A stretch of 64,000 bases of DNA. Source: Erysipelotrichaceae bacterium. Lineage in GTDB: Bacteria; Bacillota_I; Bacilli_A; Erysipelotrichales; Erysipelotrichaceae. Below are positions 57,011 to 64,000 of the stretch, piece by piece. Made by a program: the position numbers and the translations under genes. The notes under the pieces are model-generated. The model was not told where the DNA came from and made no database searches. It was given only the letters and a program-made list of their open reading frames with translations. The DNA lies in assembly GCA_012513225.1 (NCBI GenBank), contig JAAZCQ010000020.1, positions 1 to 64,000 on the forward strand, in the 5' to 3' direction. Position 1 is the first letter of the stretch. Every line of letters begins with the position of its first letter.

Positions 57011-57343
57011 ATGTTAAATCAATGCGTGTTAGTAGGTAAAGTGAAGGAATTGCCAACAATTAAACAAACAAATAATGGAAATACTTATGCACAACTTATA
57101 TTAGAGGTAGATAGGAACTTTCGAAATAGTGATGGAACACTAAGTAGTGATTTATTTCAAGTTACTCTTTGGAAGGGTATTGCTGAAACGTGCTTAAATT
57201 TATGTAAACTAAATGATGTGATAGCTTTAAAAGGCAGATTACAAGCAAGCGTTTATGAAAGTGAAAAAAATAAAACTTATTACAATGCAGAAGTTATTGC
57301 GGAAAAGGTTTCTTTTATAACATCAAGAATAGAAAACGAGTAA
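57011..57343 (+). CDS. Short single-stranded DNA-binding protein without acidic tail
   Basis: 110 residues. The OB-fold start LNQCVLVGKVKELP, DLFQVTLWKGIAETCLNLCKLNDVIALKGRLQ and the RNF segment match SSB. It ends at SRIENE just after the OB fold and lacks the disordered linker and DDDIPF tip used to recruit partners. Such short SSBs are secondary paralogues (SsbB-like, often used in natural transformation). AGGAGG before the ATG. Confidence 0.88.
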   Translation: MLNQCVLVGKVKELPTIKQTNNGNTYAQLILEVDRNFRNSDGTLSSDLFQVTLWKGIAETCLNLCKLNDVIALKGRLQASVYESEKNKTYYNAEVIAEKVSFITSRIENE

Positions 57344-57347
57344 GAAT

Positions 57348-57386
57348 ATAGCCTATATTGTTTATTAGACAATATAGGCTATTTAT
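57348..57386 (+). terminator. Terminator after ssb
   Basis: ATAGCCTATATTG / CAATATAGGCTAT with a 9-base loop and a weak T tail (TTTATAT). Confidence 0.75.
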
Positions 57387-57419
57387 ATGTTAAAATAGTA
57401 AAGAAGTGAGGTTAATAAT

Positions 57420-58814
57420 ATGGCATTTGATTCGTTAAGTGAAAGACTTAATAAAGCGTTTAAAAATATATCTGGTCAAGGTAAACTTACAGATAATAAT
57501 ATGGAAATAATGTTAAAAGAGATTAGAATTGCTCTTTTAGAAGCTGATGTTAATTATAGGATAGTAAAAGATTTTCTAGAAACAGTAAAAGAAAAGTCAA
57601 AAGGACAAGAAGTTTTAGATTCAGTAGATCCTGGACAAATGGTTGTAAAAATTGTTCATGATGAAATTATTACATTACTTGGAGAATCTAAAGCAGATAT
57701 TAATTTTAAAGATGAAGGCATCACAAGTGTAATGATGGTTGGATTACAAGGTACAGGTAAGACAACTAGTGTTGCAAAGATTGCAAATATATTAAAAAAT
57801 AAATTAAATAAAAAAGTATTATTAGTTGCAGCTGATATTGTTAGACCAGCAGCAATTGAACAATTAAAAACTTTAGGTGAATCTATAGATGTTGAAGTTT
57901 TTAGTTTAGGTAGTGAGGTTAATGCTGTAGATACAAGTATTAAGGCTTTAGAATATGCTAGAGAAAAAGACTTTGATACTGTTTTAATTGACACTGCAGG
58001 TAGATTACATATAGATGAAGATTTAATGAAAGAACTACAAAATATTAATGAATCTATAAAAGCAGATGAGATTTTATTAAGTGTTGATGCAATGACTGGA
58101 CAAGATATTGTGAATGTTGCAAAATCTTTTAGTGAACAACTACCAATTACTGGACTAGTAGTCACTAAATTTGATGGAGATTCTAGAGGTGGAGGAGTAC
58201 TATCTGTAAGATCTATTACTCAAGTTCCTATTAAATTTGTTGGCCAAGGTGAAAAGATTGAAGATATGGATATGTTTTATCCTGAAAGAATGGCAGATAG
58301 AATACTTGGTATGGGAGATATAGTATCATTTGTTGAACATGCACAAGAAAAAATGGATATGGAAGAAGCTGAAAAAAGTGCTCAAAGGATGTTAGAGGGT
58401 ACTTTTACAATGAATGATATGCTTTTTCAATTAGAACAAACTACCAAACTTGGACCTTTAAGTGGGGTTATGAAAATGCTTCCTGGAATGAGTAATTTTG
58501 CAAATCAATTTAATGATGAGGATGCTAATAAACAATTAAGCAAAACAAAAGCTATTATACAAAGTATGACAAAAGCTGAAAGAAATGATCCTTCAATTTT
58601 ACGAAGCTCTCATAAAAGAAGAATAGCTAAAGGAAGTGGAACTTCAATTAATGAAGTAAACAAGCTTATTAACCAGTATGGAAAGATGCAACAAATGTTT
58701 AAGCAAATTGGTTCAATACAAAAAAAAGGTGGATTTGATGAAAATACCCTTAACAAGATGATGAATCAAATGCAAGGGAAAGTGCCTACACAAAAGAGAA
58801 AATGGAAATTTTAG
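57420..58814 (+). CDS. ffh: Signal recognition particle protein Ffh
   Basis: 464 residues. N domain (LSERLNKAFKNISGQG), GTPase G domain with GLQGTGKTTSVAK, DTAGR and TKFDGDSRGG, then the methionine-rich M domain that grips signal peptides and 4.5S RNA. Targets membrane and secreted proteins such as the lipoproteins here. The usual ylxM regulator upstream is absent; ssb stands there. GAGG gives the start. Confidence 0.96.
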   Translation: MAFDSLSERLNKAFKNISGQGKLTDNNMEIMLKEIRIALLEADVNYRIVKDFLETVKEKSKGQEVLDSVDPGQMVVKIVHDEIITLLGESKADINFKDEGITSVMMVGLQGTGKTTSVAKIANILKNKLNKKVLLVAADIVRPAAIEQLKTLGESIDVEVFSLGSEVNAVDTSIKALEYAREKDFDTVLIDTAGRLHIDEDLMKELQNINESIKADEILLSVDAMTGQDIVNVAKSFSEQLPITGLVVTKFDGDSRGGGVLSVRSITQVPIKFVGQGEKIEDMDMFYPERMADRILGMGDIVSFVEHAQEKMDMEEAEKSAQRMLEGTFTMNDMLFQLEQTTKLGPLSGVMKMLPGMSNFANQFNDEDANKQLSKTKAIIQSMTKAERNDPSILRSSHKRRIAKGSGTSINEVNKLINQYGKMQQMFKQIGSIQKKGGFDENTLNKMMNQMQGKVPTQKRKWKF

Positions 58815-58832
58815 TCTGTTAAGTAAAAAGAC

Positions 58833-58860
58833 TTGACACCTTGTTAATATATGATATTAT
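58833..58860 (+). promoter_or_regulatory. Promoter of the rpsP operon
   Basis: TTGACA at 58833-58838 and TATTAT at 58855-58860, 16-base spacer, just after the ffh stop. Confidence 0.75.
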
Positions 58861-58889
58861 TATCAAGTAATTAAAAGGAGGACACTAAA

Positions 58890-59165
58890 ATGGCAGTAAA
58901 ATTACGTTTGAAGCGTATGGGTGCTAAGAAAGCTCCGTTCTATAGAATAGTTGCAGCTGATTCAAGATTCCCTAGAGATGGTCGTTCAATTGAGGTTATT
59001 GGTTATATAAATCCTACAACTGAGCCTGCGACTGTAAAAGTTGATGCTGAACTTGCAATGAAATGGTTAAGAAATGGTGCACAACCATCAGATACTGTTC
59101 GTAATATTCTATCTGAACAAGGAATTATGAAGCAATACCACGAAGAGAAAAAGAAGAGTAAGTAG
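58890..59165 (+). CDS. rpsP: 30S ribosomal protein S16
   Basis: 91 residues. [24 protein letters not shown] and [15 protein letters not shown] are the S16 signature. AGGAGG ahead of the start is strong, fitting a ribosomal gene. Confidence 0.97.
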   Translation: MAVKLRLKRMGAKKAPFYRIVAADSRFPRDGRSIEVIGYINPTTEPATVKVDAELAMKWLRNGAQPSDTVRNILSEQGIMKQYHEEKKKSK

Positions 59166-59167
59166 TT

Positions 59168-59416
59168 ATGGTAGAATTAGATAAAGTTTTATACAATCTA
59201 GTTAAGCCAATGGTAGATGATATTAATAGTTTAGAAGTTCGTCAAATGCCTAGCTTAAATGATAATGAAATTATTCTTTATGTATATGCAGCTAATGATG
59301 ATGTTGCTAGACTTGTAGGGCGTCAGGGTAATATGGCGGTATCTTTAAGACAAATGATGTCAGTTGCATCACATGTTCAAAATAAAAAGATTACCATAAG
59401 ATTTGAATCTATTTAA
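59168..59416 (+). CDS. khpA: KhpA RNA-binding protein (KH domain)
   Basis: 82 residues, a single KH domain with the GRQG loop (VARLVGRQGNMAVSLRQMM). KhpA, with KhpB, binds many RNAs and affects cell division in Gram-positives. It always stands between rpsP and rimM. Its stop codon overlaps the terminator hairpin. Confidence 0.93.
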   Translation: MVELDKVLYNLVKPMVDDINSLEVRQMPSLNDNEIILYVYAANDDVARLVGRQGNMAVSLRQMMSVASHVQNKKITIRFESI

Positions 59417-59438
59417 GGATGCTCTGCATCCTTTTTTT
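59415..59438 (+). terminator. Terminator between khpA and rimM
   Basis: AAGGATGC / GCATCCTT, loop TCT, then TTTTT. It may attenuate transcription into rimM-trmD, giving more S16 and KhpA than the modification factors. Confidence 0.75.
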
Positions 59439-59447
59439 GGAGTATAT

Positions 59448-59954
59448 ATGGAATATTTAAGAATTGGAGTAATTGTAAATACTTTTGGAATTAAAGGAGA
59501 ACTTAAAATTAAAAGTTTTTCTGATTTTGATGATGAAAGATATACTATAGGGAATGAGGTTTTAATAAATATTAATGGTCAATATAAACCTTTTATAGTT
59601 GACTCTTATAAAGTACTAAAACAAATGAATATTGTATCTTTTAAAGATTATAAAGATATTAATTTGGTGGAAAATCTAAAAGGCTTAGATATATATGTAG
59701 ATAGAAGTAAAATAAAGCCCTTAAAAAAGGGTGAATACTATAGATTTGAACTAGTGGGCTTAAATGTTTATGATGAAAATGATAATTATTTAGGTAAAGT
59801 TATAAGAGTTGAAGAAACAGGAGCAAATACAAATTTAAGAATAGAAAAAGAAGATAAAACAACATTTTTAGTGCCAAATGTTAAAGCATTTGTTAAAGAT
59901 GTCGATCTTAATTTAAATAAAATGATAATAAAATTGATTGAAGGTTTAATATGA
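59448..59954 (+). CDS. rimM: Ribosome maturation factor RimM
   Basis: 168 residues from ATG 59448, with GGAG 8 bases before; an in-frame upstream start (59403) would run through the terminator hairpin. RIGVIVNTFGIKGELKIKSFSD is the RimM start, and the C-terminal PRC-barrel (YRFELVGLNVYDEN...LGKVIRVEETGAN) is complete. It helps 30S assembly. TGA overlaps trmD (ATGA). Confidence 0.93.
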   Translation: MEYLRIGVIVNTFGIKGELKIKSFSDFDDERYTIGNEVLININGQYKPFIVDSYKVLKQMNIVSFKDYKDINLVENLKGLDIYVDRSKIKPLKKGEYYRFELVGLNVYDENDNYLGKVIRVEETGANTNLRIEKEDKTTFLVPNVKAFVKDVDLNLNKMIIKLIEGLI

Positions 59955-60667
59955 AGATAAGCATTTTAACTTTATTTCCTGAAATGTTTGAATCTGTCTT
60001 TAATACTTCGATTATAAAAAGAGCTATTGATAATAATCTAGTTGATATTGAGTGTATTAATATAAGAGATTTTACTAATGATAAACATAGTCATGTAGAT
60101 GATACTCCTTTTGGTGGTGGAAAAGGAATGTTGATACAGTGTCAACCTGTTTTGGATGCATTAAGCATCATAAGAACAAAAGATTCTCATGTTATTTTGA
60201 TGAGTCCTGTTGGTATAAAATTTAATCAAAAATATGCTAGAAAATTTTCAAATTATAAACATTTAATAATAATTTGTGGTCACTATGAAGGAATTGATGC
60301 AAGGGTCTATAAATATGTAGATGAACTTGTTAGTATTGGGGACTATATTCTTACAGGTGGAGAACTTGGAGCAATGGTTATAAGTGATGCGATTATTAGA
60401 TTACAAACAGGTGTTATAGAAGAGGAAAGTCATCAAGACGAATCATTTGAAAATGGTTTGTTAGAATATCCTCAATATACTAAGCCTCAAGATTATAATG
60501 GTGATTTAGTACCTGAAGTATTATTATCTGGACATCATGAAAATATAAGGAAATATAGGTTGAAAGAATCCTTAAGACTCACAAAAAACAATAGGCCTGA
60601 TTTATTGATAGGTAGAGCTTTTACTGATGAAGAGCTAGCCTTATTAGATGAAATAGAAAATGAGTAA
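59951..60667 (+). CDS. trmD: tRNA (guanine-37-N1)-methyltransferase
   Basis: 238 residues. SPOUT knot protein: LTLFPEMFE, DTPFGGGKGM, CGHYEGIDARV and GDYILTGGELGAMV are the SAM and tRNA motifs. It methylates G37 next to the anticodon. Translationally coupled to rimM. Confidence 0.95.
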   Translation: MKISILTLFPEMFESVFNTSIIKRAIDNNLVDIECINIRDFTNDKHSHVDDTPFGGGKGMLIQCQPVLDALSIIRTKDSHVILMSPVGIKFNQKYARKFSNYKHLIIICGHYEGIDARVYKYVDELVSIGDYILTGGELGAMVISDAIIRLQTGVIEEESHQDESFENGLLEYPQYTKPQDYNGDLVPEVLLSGHHENIRKYRLKESLRLTKNNRPDLLIGRAFTDEELALLDEIENE

Positions 60668-60674
60668 CCTTATA

Positions 60675-60703
60675 TTGCAATTAATGTATAACTATGATAT
60701 TAT
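60675..60703 (+). promoter_or_regulatory. rplS promoter
   Basis: TTGCAA at 60675-60680 and TATTAT at 60698-60703, 17-base spacer, in the 120 bases between trmD and rplS. Confidence 0.7.
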
Positions 60704-60787
60704 CATTAGGCGCTAGTCGTATCTATACTCCGCTGATCTAATTGATGAATGAGTATTTGATTATAATATTGGAAAAGGAGAGAGAAG
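60704..60787 (+). promoter_or_regulatory. rplS 5' leader, possible L19 autoregulatory RNA
   Basis: About 75 bases of transcribed leader separate the predicted start from the rplS ATG, longer than most leaders here. Several short pairings are possible (GTATCTATACT, ATCTAATTGAT). L19 leaders that respond to the protein are known in Firmicutes; I cannot confirm the consensus by eye. Confidence 0.35.
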
Positions 60788-61135
60788 ATGAATTTAAAGT
60801 TAGTAGATGAAATTACTAAGACACAACTACGTAGCGATATTCCTGACTTTGGAGCTGGAGCTACAGTAAAAGTTCACGTAAAAATTAAAGAAGGCGAAAA
60901 ATCTCGTATCCAAATCTTTGAAGGTGTCGTTATTAAAAGACAAGGAAAAGGTATTGGTGAAACAATTACAGTAAGAAAGATATCTAATGGAATTGGTGTA
61001 GAAAGAACGTTTCCTATTCATTCACCAATAATTGATAAAATAACTGTTGAAAGAATTGGTAAGGTTAGAAGAGCTAAATTATTCTATCTACGTGGTAGAA
61101 GTGGTAAGTCAGCAAGAATTAAAGAGGTAAGATAA
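60788..61135 (+). CDS. rplS: 50S ribosomal protein L19
   Basis: 115 residues. [45 protein letters not shown] and the C-terminal [12 protein letters not shown] are the L19 signature. AAAGGAGAG precedes the ATG. Confidence 0.97.
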   Translation: MNLKLVDEITKTQLRSDIPDFGAGATVKVHVKIKEGEKSRIQIFEGVVIKRQGKGIGETITVRKISNGIGVERTFPIHSPIIDKITVERIGKVRRAKLFYLRGRSGKSARIKEVR

Positions 61136-61160
61136 AGTCGGGGACACATCCGACTTTTTA
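61134..61160 (+). terminator. rplS terminator
   Basis: AAAGTCGG / CCGACTTT, 8-base loop, five T. Confidence 0.85.
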
Positions 61161-61162
61161 CT

Positions 61163-61168
61163 TATAAT
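61163..61168 (+). promoter_or_regulatory. -10 box of lepB, very close to the start codon
   Basis: TATAAT at 61163-61168 lies 8 bases before the ATG at 61177; no -35 hexamer is clear. The transcript would have almost no leader. Confidence 0.5.
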
Positions 61169-61176
61169 AATCGTAT

Positions 61177-61704
61177 ATGAAAAATAATAAATTCAACATA
61201 AAAAAAGAAATAATAAGTTATATAAAAACAATTGCAATTAGCTTATTTATTGTATATCTTTTAAATACCTTTGTTTTTAAACCTGTAAAGGTACAAGGAG
61301 ATTCAATGTATCCAACACTTTTTGATGGAGAATATGGATTTTCTAGCATTTATAATCTAAGAAAAAAAGGTATAGAAAGATTTGATATTGTGATCATATA
61401 TATACCTGAAACAAATGATTATCTTGTAAAAAGAGTTATTGGTTTACCTACTGACAATGTAAGTTATATTAATAATAAATTATATATAAATGGTGACATA
61501 GTAGAAGAAACATTTTTAAATAAGAATGCAGTCACAAATGATTTTGAGGTAACATTAAATAATGATGAGTACTATTGTTTGGGAGACAATAGATCTAAAT
61601 CAAAGGATTCAAGATTCTATGGAGGATTTAGCTCAAAACAAATTAAAAGTAAAGACTTTTATTTAATATATCCTTTAAATAAAGTTGGGAAAAAAGTAAA
61701 TTAG
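61177..61704 (+). CDS. lepB: Type I signal peptidase
   Basis: 175 residues. One N-terminal membrane helix (about 15-33), then GDSMYPTL with catalytic Ser43, VKRVIGL with Lys85, and CLGDNRSKSKDSRFYG box E. It cuts signal peptides of exported proteins. There is no Shine-Dalgarno; see the -10 box just upstream. rplS-lepB-rbgA order is common in anaerobic Firmicutes. Confidence 0.94.
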   Translation: MKNNKFNIKKEIISYIKTIAISLFIVYLLNTFVFKPVKVQGDSMYPTLFDGEYGFSSIYNLRKKGIERFDIVIIYIPETNDYLVKRVIGLPTDNVSYINNKLYINGDIVEETFLNKNAVTNDFEVTLNNDEYYCLGDNRSKSKDSRFYGGFSSKQIKSKDFYLIYPLNKVGKKVN

Positions 61705-61712
61705 AAAATTTT

Positions 61713-62048
61713 GTGATAAATATACTAGAAGAAAAGAATTATTATGTTTTAGATGAGATTAATCAGTTTTCTGGAAATAATGATGCTAAATAAGTTTATC
61801 TAGCAGCTCCACATAGTCATACTTATCAAATTAAATTTTATGAATTGTCAAATGAGACTTATATAATAAGTTTTTTTGATTATAATAAGTCTATATTAGT
61901 ATCTTCAAAGATAATTTTTTTAGTAAAAAATATTTGAATTATAATCTTATATTCTAATAGTACTTATAAAGTAATATCTAGAACTGATAATACAATTATT
62001 TATTAAATTGTTGATACTAGTTATACTGATATTATAATTGTTTTGTAA
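61713..62048 (+). pseudogene. Decayed gene, unrecognised
   Basis: One frame runs from GTG 61713 to TAA 62048 and is broken by three internal stops (TAA 61791-61793, TGA about 61935, TAA about 62004). Between the stops the translation is protein-like (NILEEKNYYVLDEINQF, then AAPHSHTYQIKFYELSNE, then STYKVISRTDNTIIY). It looks like one gene destroyed by point mutations. The family is not recognised. Confidence 0.55.
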
Positions 62049-62068
62049 AAAAAGATTTTACGTGAAAA

Positions 62069-62370
62069 GTTAAAATACCAATAGCAAAGCGTGAAATCCT
62101 TAATTGCCACGCATTTGCAAAAGAAATAACTTCATTAGAAGATATAGCGCTATGCCATTCAGTAGGTCAAGCATGTGGTGTTGTTCATGCAAATGGACAC
62201 GCTATGGGGTTTATATTTTATGATTTAACTTCTATTGTTTATAAATACGGAATTGGTAGTTGCAAAGAATATATTGAAAGTCGCAAAAAAGAATATATAG
62301 AAAAAATTATTTATTGGAAAAGAATTATAAAGAATATATAGGAGAATGGGCAGATTTTATGCTTAAATAG
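62069..62370 (+). pseudogene. Decayed 'putative immunity protein' (Imm5-like) fragment
   Basis: No start codon. The frame reads VKIPIAKREILNCHAFAKEI, then VGQACGVVHANGHAMGFIFYDLTSIV, a pattern I know from small proteins annotated as putative immunity proteins (Imm-5-like). It stops early at TAG 62339-62341, but the +1/-1 frame continues as LLEKNYKEYIGEWADFMLK and ends at TAG 62368-62370, so a frameshift near 62305-62320 is likely. The first part of the gene is also missing or lost in the preceding decay. Confidence 0.6.
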
Positions 62371-62413
62371 CAACCGTAAATTTGAATTTTCACTTAAAAA
62401 AGGAGTGGTATAA

Positions 62414-63277
62414 ATGAATAAAAATAAAACAAGCATAAATTGGTTTCCAGGCCATATGACTAAGGCAAAAAGAGAAATGGAAGCTTCTTTAAAACTTGTT
62501 GACATGGTAATAGAAATAAGAGATTCTAGAATACCTAATTCTTCAAGCAATCCTTTACTCAAGCAAATCATTAAAAATAAGCCATATTTAATAATCTTAT
62601 CTAAAAAAGATAAAGCAGATGATATTCAAACAAGTAGATGGGTAAATTATTTTAAAAAAGATGGAATTAGTTGTGTTGCTGTTGATTTACTTAAAGATGA
62701 TGTAATTAAAATTATTAAAAAAGAAGTGCATCAAATTATGAAGTCTTGGATTTTAAAACAAAAATCTAGAGGAATAAATCCAAGAGCAATTAGAGTAATG
62801 GTCATTGGTATTCCAAATGTTGGAAAAAGTACATTAATAAATAGGATTGCAAAAAAGAAAATTGCTAAAACAGCTGATAAACCAGGTGTAACTAGAAGTT
62901 TACAGTGGATTAGATTAGATAAAGATATTGAACTACTTGATACACCTGGAATATTATGGCCAAAATTTGATGATGAAATTATTGGATTAAATTTGGCAGT
63001 CGTTGGTTCTATTAATGATCAAATCTTAGATATTGAACAAATATCTGTTTATGCTTTAAAATATATACTTAAAAACTATCCAACTAATATTATTGAAAGA
63101 TATAATGTGGAATTAGATGAAGATCCATATATAATGTTTGAAAGAATTGGAAAAGCAAGAAATTTATTAAAAAAGGGTGAAATAGATATAGAAAGAGTAA
63201 TGATACTTTTTATAAATGAACTTAGAAATGATAAGTTAGGTAAAATCACATGGGAAAAAATTGATGAAGAAAACTAG
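62414..63277 (+). CDS. rbgA: Ribosome biogenesis GTPase RbgA (YlqF)
   Basis: 287 residues. Start INWFPGHMTKAKREM; circularly permuted GTPase with SKKDKAD (G4), GIPNVGKST (G1), and DTPGIL (G3); C-terminal ANTAR-like helices. It is essential for late 50S assembly in Bacillus. AAAGGAG gives the start. rnhB overlaps by 14 bases. Confidence 0.95.
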   Translation: MNKNKTSINWFPGHMTKAKREMEASLKLVDMVIEIRDSRIPNSSSNPLLKQIIKNKPYLIILSKKDKADDIQTSRWVNYFKKDGISCVAVDLLKDDVIKIIKKEVHQIMKSWILKQKSRGINPRAIRVMVIGIPNVGKSTLINRIAKKKIAKTADKPGVTRSLQWIRLDKDIELLDTPGILWPKFDDEIIGLNLAVVGSINDQILDIEQISVYALKYILKNYPTNIIERYNVELDEDPYIMFERIGKARNLLKKGEIDIERVMILFINELRNDKLGKITWEKIDEEN

Positions 63278-63875
63278 TAATGAATTTGAACATAAATACT
63301 GGCCAAAAAGTATTATTGGTATAGATGAGGCAGGTAGAGGTCCTATAGCTGGTCCTTTGGTTGTAGCTGGTGTCATATTACCTACTTATTATGAGAATGA
63401 TGATATATATGATTCTAAAGGGTTAAGTGAAAAGAAAAGATTACAACTTTTTGAGTTAATAAAAGAAGTATCATTAGAATACGAAATACTGATTGTATCA
63501 CCTAAAATAATTGATGAAATAAATATATTACAAGCTACAAAAAATGCTATGTTTGAGATTGGTAGTTTATTAAATAGTGAAATTGTATTAACAGATGCAG
63601 TTGATATTAATATTAAAAATAAAACAGTTTTTCCAATTATAAAAGGAGATCAAAAAAGCATTTCTATTGCTGCAGCAAGTATACTTGCAAAAGTAACTAG
63701 AGATAAAATTATGGAAGAATATGATGTCATGTACCCAGGATATGGTTTTAAAAACAATAAAGGCTATCCTACAAAACAACATATAGAAGCATTAAAAAAA
63801 CTAGGGATTTTAGAAATACATAGAAAAACATTTAATCCAGTTTCTAAATATAATCAATTAGAATTAGATTTATAG
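63264..63875 (+). CDS. rnhB: Ribonuclease HII
   Basis: 203 residues from ATG 63264 (a TTG one codon before is also possible). IIGIDEAGRGPIAGPLVVAG holds the Asp-Glu pair, TDAVD the third acid and KGDQKSISIAAASILAKVTRD the rest. It removes ribonucleotides from DNA. Follows rbgA as in Bacillus. Confidence 0.94.
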   Translation: MKKTSNEFEHKYWPKSIIGIDEAGRGPIAGPLVVAGVILPTYYENDDIYDSKGLSEKKRLQLFELIKEVSLEYEILIVSPKIIDEINILQATKNAMFEIGSLLNSEIVLTDAVDINIKNKTVFPIIKGDQKSISIAAASILAKVTRDKIMEEYDVMYPGYGFKNNKGYPTKQHIEALKKLGILEIHRKTFNPVSKYNQLELDL

Positions 63876-63914
63876 GAACTAGAACTTTATCTTTTATAAT
63901 TGTTTGAGGTATGT

Positions 63915-64000
63915 ATGAATATAAAAGATAAAGTGGTGTACTATAGTTATAAATATAATGGTGATTATTATAAGGTCACAAATGCAATAGCTAAAAATGA
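63915..64000 (+). CDS. Start of a further gene, cut by the window (possibly dprA)
   Basis: ATG 63915 opens a frame that is still open at base 64000 (28 codons: NIKDKVVYYSYKYNGDYYK...). TTGAGG lies 6-8 bases before it. In related genomes dprA and topA follow rnhB, and short DprA N-termini can look like this; the visible part is too short to decide. Confidence 0.5.
   Translation, partial: MNIKDKVVYYSYKYNGDYYKVTNAIAKN

Noticed and set aside
57656-58165. 169-codon open frame on the - strand inside ffh
   Set aside because: Antisense to a strongly conserved gene; Ser/Thr-rich translation typical of a shadow of an AT-rich gene; no ribosome binding site.
59415-59438. Using the earlier in-frame start of rimM at 59403
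   Set aside because: It would translate through the terminator hairpin and add 15 residues absent from the family; ATG 59448 has a good ribosome site.
61713-62048. Idea that the three stops in this frame are recoded (Sec, Pyl or alternative code)
   Set aside because: They comprise both TAA and TGA, no recoding hairpin is seen, and TGA and TAA end other genes here normally. Gene decay is simpler.

Overview
The window is a stretch of chromosome from a very AT-rich, low-GC Gram-positive bacterium of the Bacilli/Erysipelotrichia side of Firmicutes. Evidence: the gene order of the Bacillus-type housekeeping blocks (yqeG-yqeH-yhbY-nadD/yqeK-rsfS-yqeM; dnaD-nth-pbp1A-recU-gpsB-rnpB; pgsA-recA-rny-ymdB; rnj-ftsK; ymfF-ymfH; ffh-rpsP-khpA-rimM-trmD-rplS-lepB-rbgA-rnhB), a type B RNase P RNA, and strong AGGAGG-type ribosome binding sites. 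TGA is used as a stop and Trp is TGG, so the genetic code is standard; PBP1A, GpsB, FemAB and RecU show a walled cell, not a mycoplasma. A glycyl-radical enzyme with its activase, a 2[4Fe-4S] ferredoxin and a secreted fumarate-reductase-like flavoprotein suggest an anaerobe or fermenter. No sporulation gene is visible.

Layout. 1-4336 is the right end of a prophage or phage-like integrative element: the 3' end of a giant phage-type protein, an XRE repressor with an ImmA/IrrE protease, a compound hairpin and two very small genes, ending in a truncated 3' part of tRNA-Phe (attR). 4372-9773 holds accessory and surface genes: an unknown protein with an acetyltransferase, a flavin-bearing lipoprotein reductase behind a Rex-like operator, a FemAB-like transferase, a PAP2 phosphatase and a zinc-ribbon membrane protein. 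9791-19998 carries a GH13 glucosidase, rhomboid, SseB, GNAT, AzlCD, an oxidoreductase, an SDR, cysE, hflX, cysK and an esterase. 20005-25157 is plsY with topoisomerase IV. 25208-32086 is ribosome assembly, NAD/nucleotide housekeeping and DnaD/Nth. 32098-41465 covers cell wall synthesis, RecU, GpsB, RNase P RNA, PgsA, RecA, RNase Y, YmdB, a ZIP transporter and ferredoxin. 41582-49400 runs miaB, a degenerate RNase J, ftsK and the YjjI/YjjW glycyl-radical pair. 49482-54323 is a BMP-type nucleoside ABC importer, followed by an M16 peptidase pair, ssb, and the SRP/ribosome operon to the right edge. One short stretch (61705-62413) contains only decayed genes.

Things that stand out: (i) an RNase J2-position protein that has lost most metal ligands; (ii) a YqeK phosphohydrolase carrying a shrunken, motif-less NadD domain; (iii) a YjjI/YjjW glycyl-radical system translationally coupled to ftsK and next to a nucleoside importer; (iv) the tRNA-Phe attachment scar; (v) several genes whose -10 box sits only 6-8 bases ahead of an ATG lacking a Shine-Dalgarno, suggesting leaderless mRNAs. 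No CRISPR array, insertion sequence or complete tRNA or rRNA gene was found.
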